Shown: positions 44,486-54,698, counted from the first letter of the stretch. The stretch is 64,000 nt of DNA from Methanooceanicella nereidis (GCF_021023085.1 NZ_PGCK01000003.1:62001-126000), one strand, 5' to 3'. The notes: generated by a model from the sequence alone, not told the origin. Numbers and translations: made by a program.

Positions 44486-46093
44486 TCACTCCTTGCTCTT
44501 TCCGTCTTCCCACGGGGCTGTGACCAGTTTCCATGCGGGGGTGGTCACAGCGTTCGCGACCTCACGTGCGAATGTCATAGCCCCGTTAAAGCCGGCATAT
44601 GGGCCGGTATAATCATACGAATGCAGCTGTCTGGACGGGACACCGAGCTTGTGGGCGATGTACTTATCCCTGACACCCGTGAGGATCAGGTCCGGCTTTA
44701 GCTTCCTGACCAGCTCCTCGAACTCGTAATGGTTAATATCGTCGATTATGACCTCCCCGTCTTTCATGTCCGGGTTCATTCCCTCATAGTGGCCAAGCGG
44801 GACGTTTTTCTTGATCTCCTCGAATTTCTCTTTCGTCAGGTTCAGGTAAACATGCGCATCCTGGTAGAGCTCTTCATCGGGCTTCAGATGAAGCTCCGGG
44901 ATGTTCCTGGAATCGGCGTCGCTCTTGATTGTGGGAATGACCTGTCGGCCTTCATAGTCATCACGATGAGCGAACTCATAACCGGCGACGATCATTTCCA
45001 TACCAAGGTCGCGGAGCAGGTGCTGGTAGTGGTGACTTCGCGACCCTCCGACGAACCCGAAGGCGGTCTTGCCATTCAGGATCTTACGGTAGTGCTCTAT
45101 CACCGGTTCGACGATGGCCAGTTCCCTGGCGATGACCTCCTCCGTCCTCCCGATAAGTGCCTCGTCATTGAAACACCGGGCGAGCTCACGAAGGGTCTTG
45201 CAGGTCGCGTCGACCCCGATGAAGTTTACCTTCAGCCACGGCATGCCGTATTTTGTCTCCATCATCTCGGCGATATAGTTGATCGACCTGTGGCACTGCA
45301 CCAGGTTCAGGTCGGCCAGGTGCAGGTTCCTTATGTCAACGTAGCTGCTATCCCCGGTCATTATACCGTTCACCGTGTACCCTATGTCTTTGAGGATACG
45401 CTCGATCTCCCACCCATCGCCACCGATGTTATACTCCCCGAGGATGTTGATGACATAGTCCCCCGGTTTTCTCTGAGTGCCTTTGCCGATGACATGCTCC
45501 ATGATATTGTTGTTAGCTATGTGGTGGCCTGCCGACTGGCTCACGCCTTTATATCCTTCGCAGTTGAAAGCCAGGACCTGAATGCCATGGCGTTCCTGCG
45601 CCGCTCTGGCTACGGCGCCGATGTCGTCACCGATGAGGCCTACCGGGCAGGTAGCGGAGATCGTTATAGCCCTGGGATGGAACATCTCGACCACTTCGTC
45701 TATCATCCTGGACAGCTTTTTCTCGCCGCCGAACACTATGTCCGGCTCCTGCATATCCGTGGTAAAGCAGAGCGTGGAATAGATGTTCTCCTTTGGCGTG
45801 GTGTCGTCCGCCCTCGCCTTATTGCGTCTCGTTCCCCAGGAGTAGTATGCGCAGCCGACAGGGCCGTGGACTATGTGTACCATGTCCTTTATCGGCCCCA
45901 CCACTACACCTTTGCATCCGGCGAAACAGCAGCCACGCTGCGATATGATGCCGGGTATGGTCCTGGTGTTCGCCTCGATCTGCTGGCAGGCTTCCGCCGA
46001 ATTTTTAATGAGCAGATGCTTTTTCCTGTTCTTCTTGACCGTATCAGGGTAGGTAGCCAGCAAATCCTCCATTCCTTTTTCCGTGATCGCCAT
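44486..46093 (-). CDS. nifD: nitrogenase molybdenum-iron protein alpha chain
   Basis: A 535-residue NifD, the catalytic subunit carrying FeMo cofactor. P-cluster cysteines are in RGCCFAGCKG, GPVGCAYYSWGTRRN and SATCPVGLIGDD. Cofactor ligands are the Cys in NLVQCHRSINYI and the His in QLHSYDYTGPYAGFNG. CEGYKGVSQSAGHH holds the substrate-site Gln and His. It has the insertion of about 50 residues (after GYEFAHRDDYEGR) and the GGSRSHHY loop typical of Clostridium-like group III Mo-nitrogenases. AAGGAGGT precedes the start. Confidence 0.96.
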   Translation of the reverse strand: MAITEKGMEDLLATYPDTVKKNRKKHLLIKNSAEACQQIEANTRTIPGIISQRGCCFAGCKGVVVGPIKDMVHIVHGPVGCAYYSWGTRRNKARADDTTPKENIYSTLCFTTDMQEPDIVFGGEKKLSRMIDEVVEMFHPRAITISATCPVGLIGDDIGAVARAAQERHGIQVLAFNCEGYKGVSQSAGHHIANNNIMEHVIGKGTQRKPGDYVINILGEYNIGGDGWEIERILKDIGYTVNGIMTGDSSYVDIRNLHLADLNLVQCHRSINYIAEMMETKYGMPWLKVNFIGVDATCKTLRELARCFNDEALIGRTEEVIARELAIVEPVIEHYRKILNGKTAFGFVGGSRSHHYQHLLRDLGMEMIVAGYEFAHRDDYEGRQVIPTIKSDADSRNIPELHLKPDEELYQDAHVYLNLTKEKFEEIKKNVPLGHYEGMNPDMKDGEVIIDDINHYEFEELVRKLKPDLILTGVRDKYIAHKLGVPSRQLHSYDYTGPYAGFNGAMTFAREVANAVTTPAWKLVTAPWEDGKSKE

Positions 46094-46110
46094 TTTTCAT
46101 ACCTCCTTGT

Positions 46111-46530
46111 TCACCATATCGCCGCTTCGCCCGATTCGCCTGTGCGCACACGCACTGCGTCGATCACGGGCATGATGAATATCTTACCGTCGCCTACTTT
46201 ACAATCCGTCCTGTTAGCCTGCATGATGGCCTCCACGATCCTGGGAACATCCTCGTCATGCGCAAGGATCGTGAACAGGCGCCTCGGGAACATGCGAGTT
46301 CCGTCCAGGAAGTCGGTGACCAGCTTTTCCGTCGCACCGGATTCGGTGACATCGTCGAAGTTCATCGACATAAGCTGCGACTTGCGTTTTGCGATGACCT
46401 CGGGATCCTTGACCAGCTTTCCTCTTCCATGGACCTTGACTGCCGTGAACCCCGCGACACCCGCCTCCACCAACGCCTTTTTAGTTGCGCCCGTCCTGTT
46501 CATTCGTACGATCGCCATGATCTCCTTCAT
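46111..46530 (-). CDS. nifI2: PII-family nitrogenase regulator NifI2
   Basis: A 139-residue PII-like protein with KEIMAIVRMNRTGATKKAL at the N-terminus, an extended T-loop region (PEVIAKRKSQLMSMNFDD) and the C-terminal CKVGDGKIFIMPV. NifI2 with NifI1 binds nitrogenase directly and inhibits it after ammonium addition, sensing 2-oxoglutarate and ATP. The start is ATG 46530 (or 46533), just after GGAG; the frame runs back into nifI1. It lies between nifI1 and nifD, the diazotrophic methanogen order. Confidence 0.93.
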   Translation of the reverse strand: MKEIMAIVRMNRTGATKKALVEAGVAGFTAVKVHGRGKLVKDPEVIAKRKSQLMSMNFDDVTESGATEKLVTDFLDGTRMFPRRLFTILAHDEDVPRIVEAIMQANRTDCKVGDGKIFIMPVIDAVRVRTGESGEAAIW

Positions 46531-46543
46531 CATAACACTCCTT

Positions 46544-46870
46544 TTACAGGCCTTTCGCGCCGCTTGAAATGGTGTAGGCCTCTTCAACAGGGCTGATAAA
46601 GACCTTACCATCGCCGAATGCTCCCTTTTCGCCCGTCCTGGCGGTCTGAAGGATCACGTCGACCACTTTATCTTTATCCTCGTCCGGGATCGCCATCATA
46701 ATGAGGGTCTTGGGTATCTCATCATAGACCATACTGCCTATCTTGATCCCTTTTTGCTTGCCGCGGCCCACGACATCCACTACGGTCGCGGCATGGAATC
46801 CCGCTTTTGTCAGCTCAGCAAGCACAGCGTCTTTCTTTTCAGGCCTGATTATTGATCTGATCAGCAACAT
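46544..46870 (-). CDS. nifI1: PII-family nitrogenase regulator NifI1
   Basis: A 108-residue PII-like protein with LLIRSIIRPEKKDAVLAEL, a T-loop region around GRGKQKGIKIGSMVYDEIPK, and GAFGDGKVFISPVEEAYTI at the C-terminus. It forms the NifI1-NifI2 complex for post-translational switch-off of nitrogenase. ATG 46870 is chosen because GGAG lies 8 bases upstream; two in-frame codons (ATG 46876, GTG 46879) overlap or abut that site. Confidence 0.93.
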   Translation of the reverse strand: MLLIRSIIRPEKKDAVLAELTKAGFHAATVVDVVGRGKQKGIKIGSMVYDEIPKTLIMMAIPDEDKDKVVDVILQTARTGEKGAFGDGKVFISPVEEAYTISSGAKGL

Positions 46871-46894
46871 TGTCATCACTCCTCTCTTATCCGT

Positions 46895-47834
<940 letters not shown>

Positions 47835-47844
47835 TTCTCCTCCG

Positions 47845-47890
47845 AGAATGTAACGGATACATTCTTCCTACTTTAAGTATTTAAATATTT
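47845..47890 (-). promoter_or_regulatory. nif operon promoter with palindromic operator at the start site
   Basis: TATTTAAATA (47878-47887) is the TATA element. About 26 bases towards nifH lies the palindrome AGAATGTA-ACGGA-TACATTCT (47845-47865), whose centre coincides with the predicted transcription start. This is the usual position for a repressor such as NrpR, although the sequence is not the published GGAA-N6-TTCC or GGTA-N6-TACC consensus. Confidence 0.55.
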
Positions 47891-48233
47891 CTATCATAAA
47901 GTATCACAATAGCTTACCATCCGGGTATAATTTTGGAATAAAAATTCAATTTTATTATGACCTGATACCATTGACGTATATGTTTTTATGAACTCTTATG
48001 CTATACATTCATAATTTTTAATCAGAACTCACAAATTATTGTATTAACAAAAAATCATAAAGATCGATATTAAATTAAAAAAGATTTACATAAGGCTTAT
48101 TGTTTACAATTATATCCTTTCATAAAATTATGGCAATAAAATTATAAAATTAATTATTACACACTTTTACGATTTAAATTCAATAATTTTTACAAAAATC
48201 ATTATTATATTACATGGAGAAAGTAATAATGCT
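47891..48233. other. AT-rich divergent intergenic region
   Basis: Strongly AT-rich DNA between the nif promoter and tspO. TACC-ATCCG-GGTA (47915-47927) is a short palindrome. No gene seen. Confidence 0.45.
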
Positions 48234-48710
48234 ATGATAAGTGATCGCTTAAAACTCGTTATTTCTCTGGGCATATGCTTACTTGCAGGAATTATCGGAG
48301 GCGCTATCACTGCGCCGAACATAATGACCTGGTATGGTACTCTCATAAAACCGTCATTTTCGCCTCCGAACTGGCTATTCGGCCCTGTCTGGACTATACT
48401 GTACATCCTGATGGGGGTAGCATTATTCCTTATATGGAAAAAGATCAATGAAGCTCCTGAAGCTAAGACTGCCATCGCCTTTTTCGGCATCCAGCTCGTG
48501 TTGAATTTCTTCTGGTCACTGTTCTTTTTCGGGCTTCACTCCATATCTCTCGCGTTTTTGGATATAGTCCTATTGCTTATCTTTATCATTCTAACGACGA
48601 TGAAATTCTACCGGATAGATAAGACGGCAGCATATCTGATGGTACCATATCTTCTATGGGTATCGTTCGCGACCATATTGAACCTGTCTTTACTGTTGCT
48701 AAACCCATAA
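48234..48710 (+). CDS. tspO: TspO/MBR family membrane protein
   Basis: A 158-residue protein with five predicted membrane helices. Family motifs are WYGTLIKPSFSPPNWLFGPVW (in part) and QLVLNFFWSLFFFG. TspO homologues bind tetrapyrroles and other hydrophobic ligands; the role in methanogens is unknown. It is the first gene of a possible pair with the kinase-like gene 33 bases downstream. Confidence 0.92.
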   Translation: MISDRLKLVISLGICLLAGIIGGAITAPNIMTWYGTLIKPSFSPPNWLFGPVWTILYILMGVALFLIWKKINEAPEAKTAIAFFGIQLVLNFFWSLFFFGLHSISLAFLDIVLLLIFIILTTMKFYRIDKTAAYLMVPYLLWVSFATILNLSLLLLNP

Positions 48711-48743
48711 TTTTTTAAATATTCTATATTAACAATATGTACA

Positions 48744-49472
48744 ATGGACCCCGGGGAAAATAATTCAGTTACTGGTAAACATTATTTTAACATAGACATG
48801 GACTTCTTAGTCTATGAAGCCATGAGAAAACTTCTTCACGTAGCATGGTCATTTATCCCGTTGCTGTATTATTTTTGCCTTACAAAGAACGATGTTTTGA
48901 TCTTACTGGCCCTGATACTGCTGGTATGGGTATCCCTGGAGATCCTGAGGCGTAAAGATATCAATGTCATCCCGGTGAGATACCTGAGGGAACATGAAAA
49001 GAACGGGCTCCCCATAGGCGCTTTCTTTCAGCTCATGTCATTTTTCCTTGTCGTTATGCTATTCGATAAAGAGATCGCCATCCTTGCCATGATGTTCAAC
49101 TGCATAGGCGATTCGGCCACTGCGATGGCCGGCGCAGCGATGTATTCCTACATAGGTAAAGAAAAGACCGATATACGTGTCTTTGACGTGAGGTCGTTTA
49201 AATTAAGCCTGAAAAGGGTCGGAGAGGACTTTAGGTTTGCTGCCCGTAATTATAAGTCGCCTGTATTGATGGCGATCATGTTCGCGACATGTGCCATGAT
49301 CTCTACGGGCTTATACCCGGATATGTCTGCCTTAGTACTAATAGCAGGATCTGCCGGCGCTGCGATCGCCGACGGTATACCATGGAGATTCTTCGGAGTC
49401 ACCATAGATGACGACCTGACTATCACGATAATGTCAGCAGCGTTTATGTCCGCCGCTTATATGGTCGCATGA
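48744..49472 (+). CDS. dolichol/phytol kinase-like membrane protein
   Basis: A 242-residue membrane protein with about six hydrophobic segments. MRKLLHVAWSFIPL and FNCIGDSATAMAGAAM match the CTP-dependent polyprenol or diacylglycerol kinase family (SEC59/DGK1-like). It would phosphorylate a lipid alcohol. It is convergent with carS (8-base gap), another archaeal lipid gene. The exact substrate is unknown. Confidence 0.75.
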   Translation: MDPGENNSVTGKHYFNIDMDFLVYEAMRKLLHVAWSFIPLLYYFCLTKNDVLILLALILLVWVSLEILRRKDINVIPVRYLREHEKNGLPIGAFFQLMSFFLVVMLFDKEIAILAMMFNCIGDSATAMAGAAMYSYIGKEKTDIRVFDVRSFKLSLKRVGEDFRFAARNYKSPVLMAIMFATCAMISTGLYPDMSALVLIAGSAGAAIADGIPWRFFGVTIDDDLTITIMSAAFMSAAYMVA

Positions 49473-49480
49473 ATGCCGGG

Positions 49481-50035
49481 TTACCAGGGAACCTTCTTTT
49501 TCCCTATCCTGAAGCCTATGATATTGCTTAACAGGTGCAGCGGGGGAGTTACCAGGATCGCCATGATTATGACCCATATGGTAAAATTACTGGCGAACCA
49601 TGCAGGGTCGAAAATATATGTCAATAGCCAGGCACCTGCGACAAAATCAAGCTGATCAGCGCCAGGGAGCATCTCTCCTCTGTCAAAACCTATACGCCTT
49701 TTTATGAAACTCTTCGTCATATCGCCTAACAGGGCACCTACCGGCATAGTGATGATGGCGATATAGGATGCCGTTATCAGCGCGTCTCCCGCAGCGTTCG
49801 TAAAGTGCGGGGCGATGTACGGGAGCGCCATTATCTGGGCCGCGCCCATTATAGCGCCGCACAGCGAGCCGTTTATGAAACCTTTATAGGTCTTACCGTC
49901 TCCAAGGATCCTCTTTTTATCAAAAAAGTTTTTTCCGAGGTCTATAGGTGTGCCGCTGCCAAGTAGCGTGGCGCAGACATTGGCTGTGTACGCAGGCACC
50001 ATTAACCATAAAGCTATGAGCAATATTTCTATCAT
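49481..50035 (-). CDS. carS: CDP-archaeol synthase
   Basis: A 184-residue membrane protein of the DUF46/CarS family, which transfers CMP from CTP to digeranylgeranylglyceryl phosphate to give CDP-archaeol. About five membrane helices are present; motifs are GSGTPIDLGKNFFDKKRILGDGKTYKG (in part) and GDMTKSFIKRRIGFDRGEMLPGADQLDF (in part), the catalytic cytosolic loop. Length is typical. Confidence 0.93.
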   Translation of the reverse strand: MIEILLIALWLMVPAYTANVCATLLGSGTPIDLGKNFFDKKRILGDGKTYKGFINGSLCGAIMGAAQIMALPYIAPHFTNAAGDALITASYIAIITMPVGALLGDMTKSFIKRRIGFDRGEMLPGADQLDFVAGAWLLTYIFDPAWFASNFTIWVIIMAILVTPPLHLLSNIIGFRIGKKKVPW

Positions 50036-50295
50036 GTTTCGCCGCCATCCCCGTATATGACGATAATGACAATAAATGTCACCTGATATAAAACTAATCG
50101 TTTATAAATATGATTATGATATGGAAAAAAATTTGGTCCGGATAAAATTTACGTCTGAAAAACCGGCCATCAATATAATAATTGCATTATTCCATCCATA
50201 CATTACCTGATTTCACCATAAATTTATTTATGAATTAATACCACTCTAATAGATTAAACATTCATCAAATTATCATTTGATAAGGGGGTAAATTT

Positions 50296-50970
50296 TTGAA
50301 AGATATGAAAAAGATACTGATGCTTGCTCTGATCCTATCAGTCGTCGTGGCTTTCAGCGGATGTATATGCTGCTGCGGATTGGACGGCATGCTGAGCAAG
50401 TTCAAGAAGTCCGTAACAGAGATATCATTCCCTTCCGAGATAACTATCGGCGGCAAGACTTACAAAAAGGTCTATACTAACGAATATATCGGCTCGTCAG
50501 CAGTGAAGTCCCAGGTCAAGAGATTACTGCCGAAACTGGGCTACTCGGGATCCGAGTTCCTGGACCCGGTAGACTCTTTCGTCGACATGACCGGGATCAC
50601 AGAATATAAGTCTTTCAAATATGCCGGTTCAGGCCCTACTCAGGTAGTAGCGGGTTTTGTCGGCAAGGTTAGCAGCCCGCTTACCGCGACTGCCAATTAC
50701 GAGAGCGTCAAACAGATAGTGAATTCCGGCCTCTCGATGGCGAACGACCCGGGCCAGAATCCCGGAGGTGTGCAGGACATCTCGTATGAGGGCGGATTAG
50801 GTGTCGGCGATGGCGGCGATAAATATAAGGCCAAACTGTTCGGGCAGGACTGCTATGTCGTCGTAACAAAATATAGCAACATGTTCGTCTCGACCTATTC
50901 GCTGGAATCGTTCGAAGCGGCAAAATCTGCCGTCGAGATGGCTATAGCGCAGATCGACAAGGCAGCTTAA
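50296..50970 (+). CDS. hypothetical lipoprotein
   Basis: A 224-residue exported protein. The N-terminus is basic, then hydrophobic, ending in a lipobox (AFSGC) followed by an unusual CICCCG cluster. The mature part is soluble, with no known domain seen. TTG 50296 is the start: GGGGG at 50284-50288 is 7 bases upstream, while ATG 50305 would be 16 away. It is followed by a strong terminator. Confidence 0.75.
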   Translation: MKDMKKILMLALILSVVVAFSGCICCCGLDGMLSKFKKSVTEISFPSEITIGGKTYKKVYTNEYIGSSAVKSQVKRLLPKLGYSGSEFLDPVDSFVDMTGITEYKSFKYAGSGPTQVVAGFVGKVSSPLTATANYESVKQIVNSGLSMANDPGQNPGGVQDISYEGGLGVGDGGDKYKAKLFGQDCYVVVTKYSNMFVSTYSLESFEAAKSAVEMAIAQIDKAA

Positions 50971-50977
50971 ATATGGT

Positions 50978-51003
50978 CCGGCCATATGGCCGGCATTTTT
51001 TCC
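50978..51003 (+). terminator. intrinsic-type terminator after the lipoprotein gene
   Basis: CCGGCC-ATAT-GGCCGG, a perfect 6-bp GC stem (50978-50993), is followed by CA and a run of seven Ts. It begins 8 bases after the lipoprotein stop. Confidence 0.75.
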
Positions 51004-51014
51004 CTGGTATTTTA

Positions 51015-51572
51015 ATGGTGACCATACCAAACATCATCACGGGATTCAGAGGCCTGCTTATCCTGCTGATAGGCGTATGTTTCTTTTCATATTCGCCTGA
51101 GAACGACTATCTCCGGCTCGTGGCCGCCGGCCTGGTGGTACTGGCCATCATATCTGACATACTGGATGGAAAAATCGCGCGTAAATTAAACCAGGAAAGC
51201 TACATAGGCGGCATAATGGACGCCGCCGTGGACATGACAGGCTTTGTTCTCGGGTTTTTGTTACTGTACTTTATCGATACCGGCATGAGATTCCCTGCAT
51301 GGATGGTGTTCGTGGTCGTGGGCAGGGAGATCGTCGTCTACGGATTCTTTTTATATATAATAATTTTAAAGGGCAGGCTGGACAAGCGCCCGCATGCTCT
51401 CGGAAGAATTAACAGCTTTCTGCTGGCAGTATCAATAATCTGCCTGCTGCTCCAGTTCGAATACTCTATGATGATCTGGGCTGCTGCGGCGATCCTTACC
51501 GTATTATCAGGTATAGAGAATATTCACGGGGGATACAAATTTTTACATTCCTCGAGAGATACTGCAGCCTGA
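51015..51572 (+). CDS. CDP-alcohol phosphatidyltransferase family protein
   Basis: A 185-residue membrane enzyme with about five helices. The catalytic motif D-G-x2-A-R-x8-G-x3-D-x3-D is present as SDILDGKIARKLNQESYIGGIMDAAVD (read in part). It exchanges the CMP of CDP-archaeol for an alcohol such as serine, inositol phosphate or glycerol phosphate. ATG 51015 is chosen because the frame's ATG at 50973 lies before the terminator hairpin. With carS nearby, the likely substrate is CDP-archaeol. Confidence 0.88.
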   Translation: MVTIPNIITGFRGLLILLIGVCFFSYSPENDYLRLVAAGLVVLAIISDILDGKIARKLNQESYIGGIMDAAVDMTGFVLGFLLLYFIDTGMRFPAWMVFVVVGREIVVYGFFLYIIILKGRLDKRPHALGRINSFLLAVSIICLLLQFEYSMMIWAAAAILTVLSGIENIHGGYKFLHSSRDTAA

Positions 51573-51658
51573 TCTTTATTTTTATCATACGGATAAAATT
51601 TATTTGTGATGCTGTCGCTACTTAATTAATTAAACAGAAATCCTATGGAGGCCTTATC

Positions 51659-52609
51659 ATGATACCAGTCGATGAGACACTTTTAGTCCGTATAATCGAG
51701 GAAGCGAGCCCTTCTGTCGTTAACATCAACACCGTCGTTCTTATACGGGACGCTTACATGAACGTTTACCCTCAGCAGGGCATGGGTTCCGGCATAATCA
51801 TAAACTCTAAAGGCTATATTTTGACCAATAACCACATCGTCGAAAATACCCAGAGCATGATAGTAAGCATGATGGACGGGACGAAACTCGAAGGCAAACT
51901 CGTAGGTACGGACCCCATGACCGACATAGCAGTCGTAAAAGTCGATAACGGCAAGAAAAAGCTGCCGGTAGCTAAGATCGGCGACTCGGACGAGCTAAGG
52001 ATGGGACAGCTTGCGATCGCCATCGGGAACCCGTTCGGCTTTATGCTCAGGGGGCCGACGGTCACAGTGGGCGTCATCAGTGCCCTGAACAGGACTATAC
52101 AGGGTGAAAGGGGAGTGTATGAAAACATCCTCCAGACCGACGCGCACATCAATCCCGGCAACAGCGGAGGCCCTCTGCTGAACAGTAAGGGCGAAGTGAT
52201 CGGGATGAACTCAGCTAACCTGCCGTTCGGACAGGGTATCGGGTTCTCCATACCTATCAAAGCGGCGATGCAGATAGCAAAAGAGCTCATCGAGCATGGT
52301 AAGGTAATAAGGCCATGGCTGGGCATACTGGGAATAGGGCTTACTAAAGAGATCGCCGACTATTATCATCTGCCCGTGTCAGAAGGCGTACTTGTCACCA
52401 GGGCTTTCGAGAATAGCCCGGCAGGCCAGAGGGGCATCACGTCCGGGGATATAATCCTGAGCGTGGATGGCATCACGGTGAAAGATATGAGTGAACTTGC
52501 AGGATATGTGCGCAAGAAAAAGATAGGGGATAAGATAAAACTGACCATAAAACGGGGAAGCCTGCAGGGTGATGTGGATATAATCCTTGCCGAAACGCCT
52601 CAAATGTAG
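51659..52609 (+). CDS. S1C (HtrA/Deg family) serine protease with PDZ domain
   Basis: A 316-residue trypsin-like protease. The catalytic triad is visible: His in LTNNHIVEN, Asp in MTDIAVVKV, Ser in NPGNSGGPLL. A single PDZ domain covers about 220-310 (VTRAFENSPAGQRGITSGDI, in part). There is no signal peptide or membrane anchor, so it should act in the cytosol in protein quality control. GGAGG lies 9 bases before the ATG. Confidence 0.92.
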   Translation: MIPVDETLLVRIIEEASPSVVNINTVVLIRDAYMNVYPQQGMGSGIIINSKGYILTNNHIVENTQSMIVSMMDGTKLEGKLVGTDPMTDIAVVKVDNGKKKLPVAKIGDSDELRMGQLAIAIGNPFGFMLRGPTVTVGVISALNRTIQGERGVYENILQTDAHINPGNSGGPLLNSKGEVIGMNSANLPFGQGIGFSIPIKAAMQIAKELIEHGKVIRPWLGILGIGLTKEIADYYHLPVSEGVLVTRAFENSPAGQRGITSGDIILSVDGITVKDMSELAGYVRKKKIGDKIKLTIKRGSLQGDVDIILAETPQM

Positions 52610-52643
52610 GTATAGAAGGCTCTCAGGGCCGACAGGCTATACA

Positions 52644-52677
52644 ATCTTTACATACGGGCATGTAAAGATCTATCTAT
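52644..52677 (+). terminator. terminator after the HtrA-family gene
   Basis: ATCTTTACAT-ACGGGC-ATGTAAAGAT, a perfect 10-bp stem (52644-52669), is followed by CTATCTATTTTTT. Confidence 0.65.
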
Positions 52678-52897
52678 TTTTTAAAGGCAGTGACCCATTT
52701 ACCGTTATGGTATTGTCGGGATTTTACCGGGACTCTATATTCACAGGGGCATCATATTAGATCGATGGGATAAAATCAGGCAATATTGTGCCTTCGTTGC
52801 AATGGGCTTTTTAGTTGTATCTTTTTGGGTATTGATCCTATATTATTTTCATAAAAACCATAATATTCCTATAATAATTCCAGATTTATGCTTACCG

Positions 52898-52931
52898 AAA
52901 TAATATTATGCTTATAGGTCGACCTATAAGC
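52898..52931 (+). promoter_or_regulatory. rubrerythrin promoter with perfect 22-bp palindrome
   Basis: AAATAATATTATG supplies a TATA element, and GCTTATAGGTCGACCTATAAGC (52910-52931), a perfect palindrome of 22 bases, covers the predicted start site 16 bases before the ATG. It is a likely operator for an oxidative-stress regulator. Confidence 0.65.
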
Positions 52932-52946
52932 TACTGGTGACCAACC

Positions 52947-53525
52947 ATGAACAAGACTCTTGAGAACGTTACAAAGGCATTCGTAGGCGAAAGCCAGGCG
53001 AGGAACAGGTATACTTTCTATGCCAGCACGGCAAGAAAAGAGGGATACGAGCAGATCTCCGAAGTATTCACGATCACCGCCGATAACGAGAATGAGCATG
53101 CGGAATGGTTTTTCAAATTCCTGAAACAGCTTAACGGAGGAGAAAAGATCGACCCTATGATAGTTGAGGCAGTAGCCCCGACGACGTGGGGCACCACGAT
53201 AGATAATCTGAAAGCGGCGATAGCTGGCGAAAACGAGGAGCACACGAAGCTATATCCGGAATTTGCCAGTATAGCGGAGCAGGAAGGGTTCAAGGACATC
53301 GCTAACCGGATAAGGTCCATAGCGATCGCTGAAACTCATCATGAGGAAAGATTCGCTAAAGTGCTAAAGGAACTGGAAGCAGGTACGTTTTTCAAGAAGA
53401 GCGAGCCTGTATGGTGGTTCTGCAGAAAATGCGGGTATAAGCACTATGACACCGAGCCTCCTGCAAAGTGCCCTTCATGCGATCATGAAAGGTCTTACTA
53501 TCAGAAGATGTGCGAGCAATTCTGA
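52947..53525 (+). CDS. rubrerythrin
   Basis: A 192-residue rubrerythrin. The N-terminal ferritin-like domain holds the diiron ligands ([50 protein letters not shown]), and the C-terminal rubredoxin domain has CRKCGY and CPSCDH. It reduces hydrogen peroxide in anaerobes. GGTGA lies 6 bases before the start. The superoxide reductase gene follows 8 bases after its stop. Confidence 0.95.
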   Translation: MNKTLENVTKAFVGESQARNRYTFYASTARKEGYEQISEVFTITADNENEHAEWFFKFLKQLNGGEKIDPMIVEAVAPTTWGTTIDNLKAAIAGENEEHTKLYPEFASIAEQEGFKDIANRIRSIAIAETHHEERFAKVLKELEAGTFFKKSEPVWWFCRKCGYKHYDTEPPAKCPSCDHERSYYQKMCEQF

Positions 53526-53533
53526 GCAAGGTG

Positions 53534-53914
53534 ATGAAGATAACTGAATTGAACCAGGTCTATAAATGTAATGTATGCGGCAATCTGGTAGAGGTCATGC
53601 ACACAGGCGCCGGCCAGCTCGTTTGCTGCGGGCAGCCGATGCAGCTGATGAAGGAGAACGCTGTGGATGCCAGTAAAGAGAAGCATGTACCAGTGGCAGA
53701 AAGGGCCTCACCTACACTGAAAGTGAAAGTGGGGTCGATCCCCCACCCGATGGAAGAAAAGCATTACATAGAGTGGATAGAGGTCATAGCCGGCGAAAAA
53801 GTATACCGCAGGCAATTAAGGCCCGGGGACAGGCCGGAAGCAGAATTCGAGGTCCCTGAAGGCAATGCTCAGGTCAGGGCTTATTGCAATCTTCACGGGC
53901 TCTGGAAAGCATAG
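53534..53914 (+). CDS. desulfoferrodoxin (superoxide reductase)
   Basis: A 126-residue protein with an N-terminal desulforedoxin domain (CNVCGN...LVCCGQPM) and the catalytic Fe-His4Cys domain ([32 protein letters not shown]). It reduces superoxide to peroxide, which rubrerythrin then removes. ATG 53534 is chosen from the family length; a GTG at 53510 inside the rubrerythrin frame is the alternative. Confidence 0.94.
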   Translation: MKITELNQVYKCNVCGNLVEVMHTGAGQLVCCGQPMQLMKENAVDASKEKHVPVAERASPTLKVKVGSIPHPMEEKHYIEWIEVIAGEKVYRRQLRPGDRPEAEFEVPEGNAQVRAYCNLHGLWKA

Positions 53915-54660
53915 ATCATTTATTTTATTATCTATTTTTATATTTTTTCAAAACACTATTCATAGCTCTGATGTTTTCCTTTTATCAAAATAACGGCATA
54001 TATTTGCGACTCGCCGCATTCGGGGTAATTTTTTTAATATAATGTTAATTTTATACTTAAAATGACTATTTTTCTCATTTATACACATAATATATCATTA
54101 TAGACTAAAATGCCCTAAATAGTCAAAATATAGCCTGTTTTCATGAGCCGCCACAAAAAATAAATCAAATTTTTCATTAATACACTAATTTTAACCCTAT
54201 CCGGTAAAATAACGGTGAAATTAAGCATCATTTTTTAAATATCGAAGTATATGGCCTCGATCTATCATCAGGGATAGATTTATGATTATTTGCCCTGTAA
54301 TAATTTATTCTATAGGTTATAGTGGCGTAAAATGATAAATACATGTTAATTTCTTGAAATATCGAAAATCATAATGTTATAACCTGTATAATGTCATTAA
54401 TGGCTTTATTTTTGTCCTAAAAGAAAATATTTCAGGTTATTAAGTCCCATTGTCATAATTAATGATTTTTGAGGGTTTTAAAGATACGAACTACCTCTAT
54501 GACGGCATAACTAAATAAAATGAGGTTATTTTGGTGATTAATTTCAAAATCGTTCATTTTTGGCTATGATATGGCATTAATGGATTTAGATTATCATAAA
54601 TTTTCGGACTTTTTTACTATATAATGTTTATTATTAAAAGATAATCAGGGGACGGCACCC
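53915..54660. other. 746-base AT-rich region without a gene
   Basis: Long AT-rich stretch with only short frames. GGTTAT or ATAACC recurs (about 54316, 54380, 54436, 54523), and TCATTAATGGCTTTAT (about 54393) resembles GCATTAATGGATTTAG (about 54574). No hairpin of note or RNA family is recognised. Confidence 0.5.
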
Positions 54661-54675
54661 AAAAGTTTAAATATA
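54661..54675 (+). promoter_or_regulatory. BRE/TATA promoter of the AdoMet decarboxylase gene
   Basis: AAAAGTTTAAATATAC is a near-ideal archaeal BRE-TATA. Its TATA centre (about 54670) is 29 bases before ATG 54699, so the transcript is probably almost leaderless from that ATG. Confidence 0.6.
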
Positions 54676-54698
54676 CAGCATGAATATGCATGCCGCAC

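Noticed and set aside
44729-46567. Very long frame opposite nifD, nifI2 and nifI1
   Set aside because: It is antisense to well-supported nif genes; its product is low-complexity and matches nothing. It is a shadow of the GC-biased codon use.
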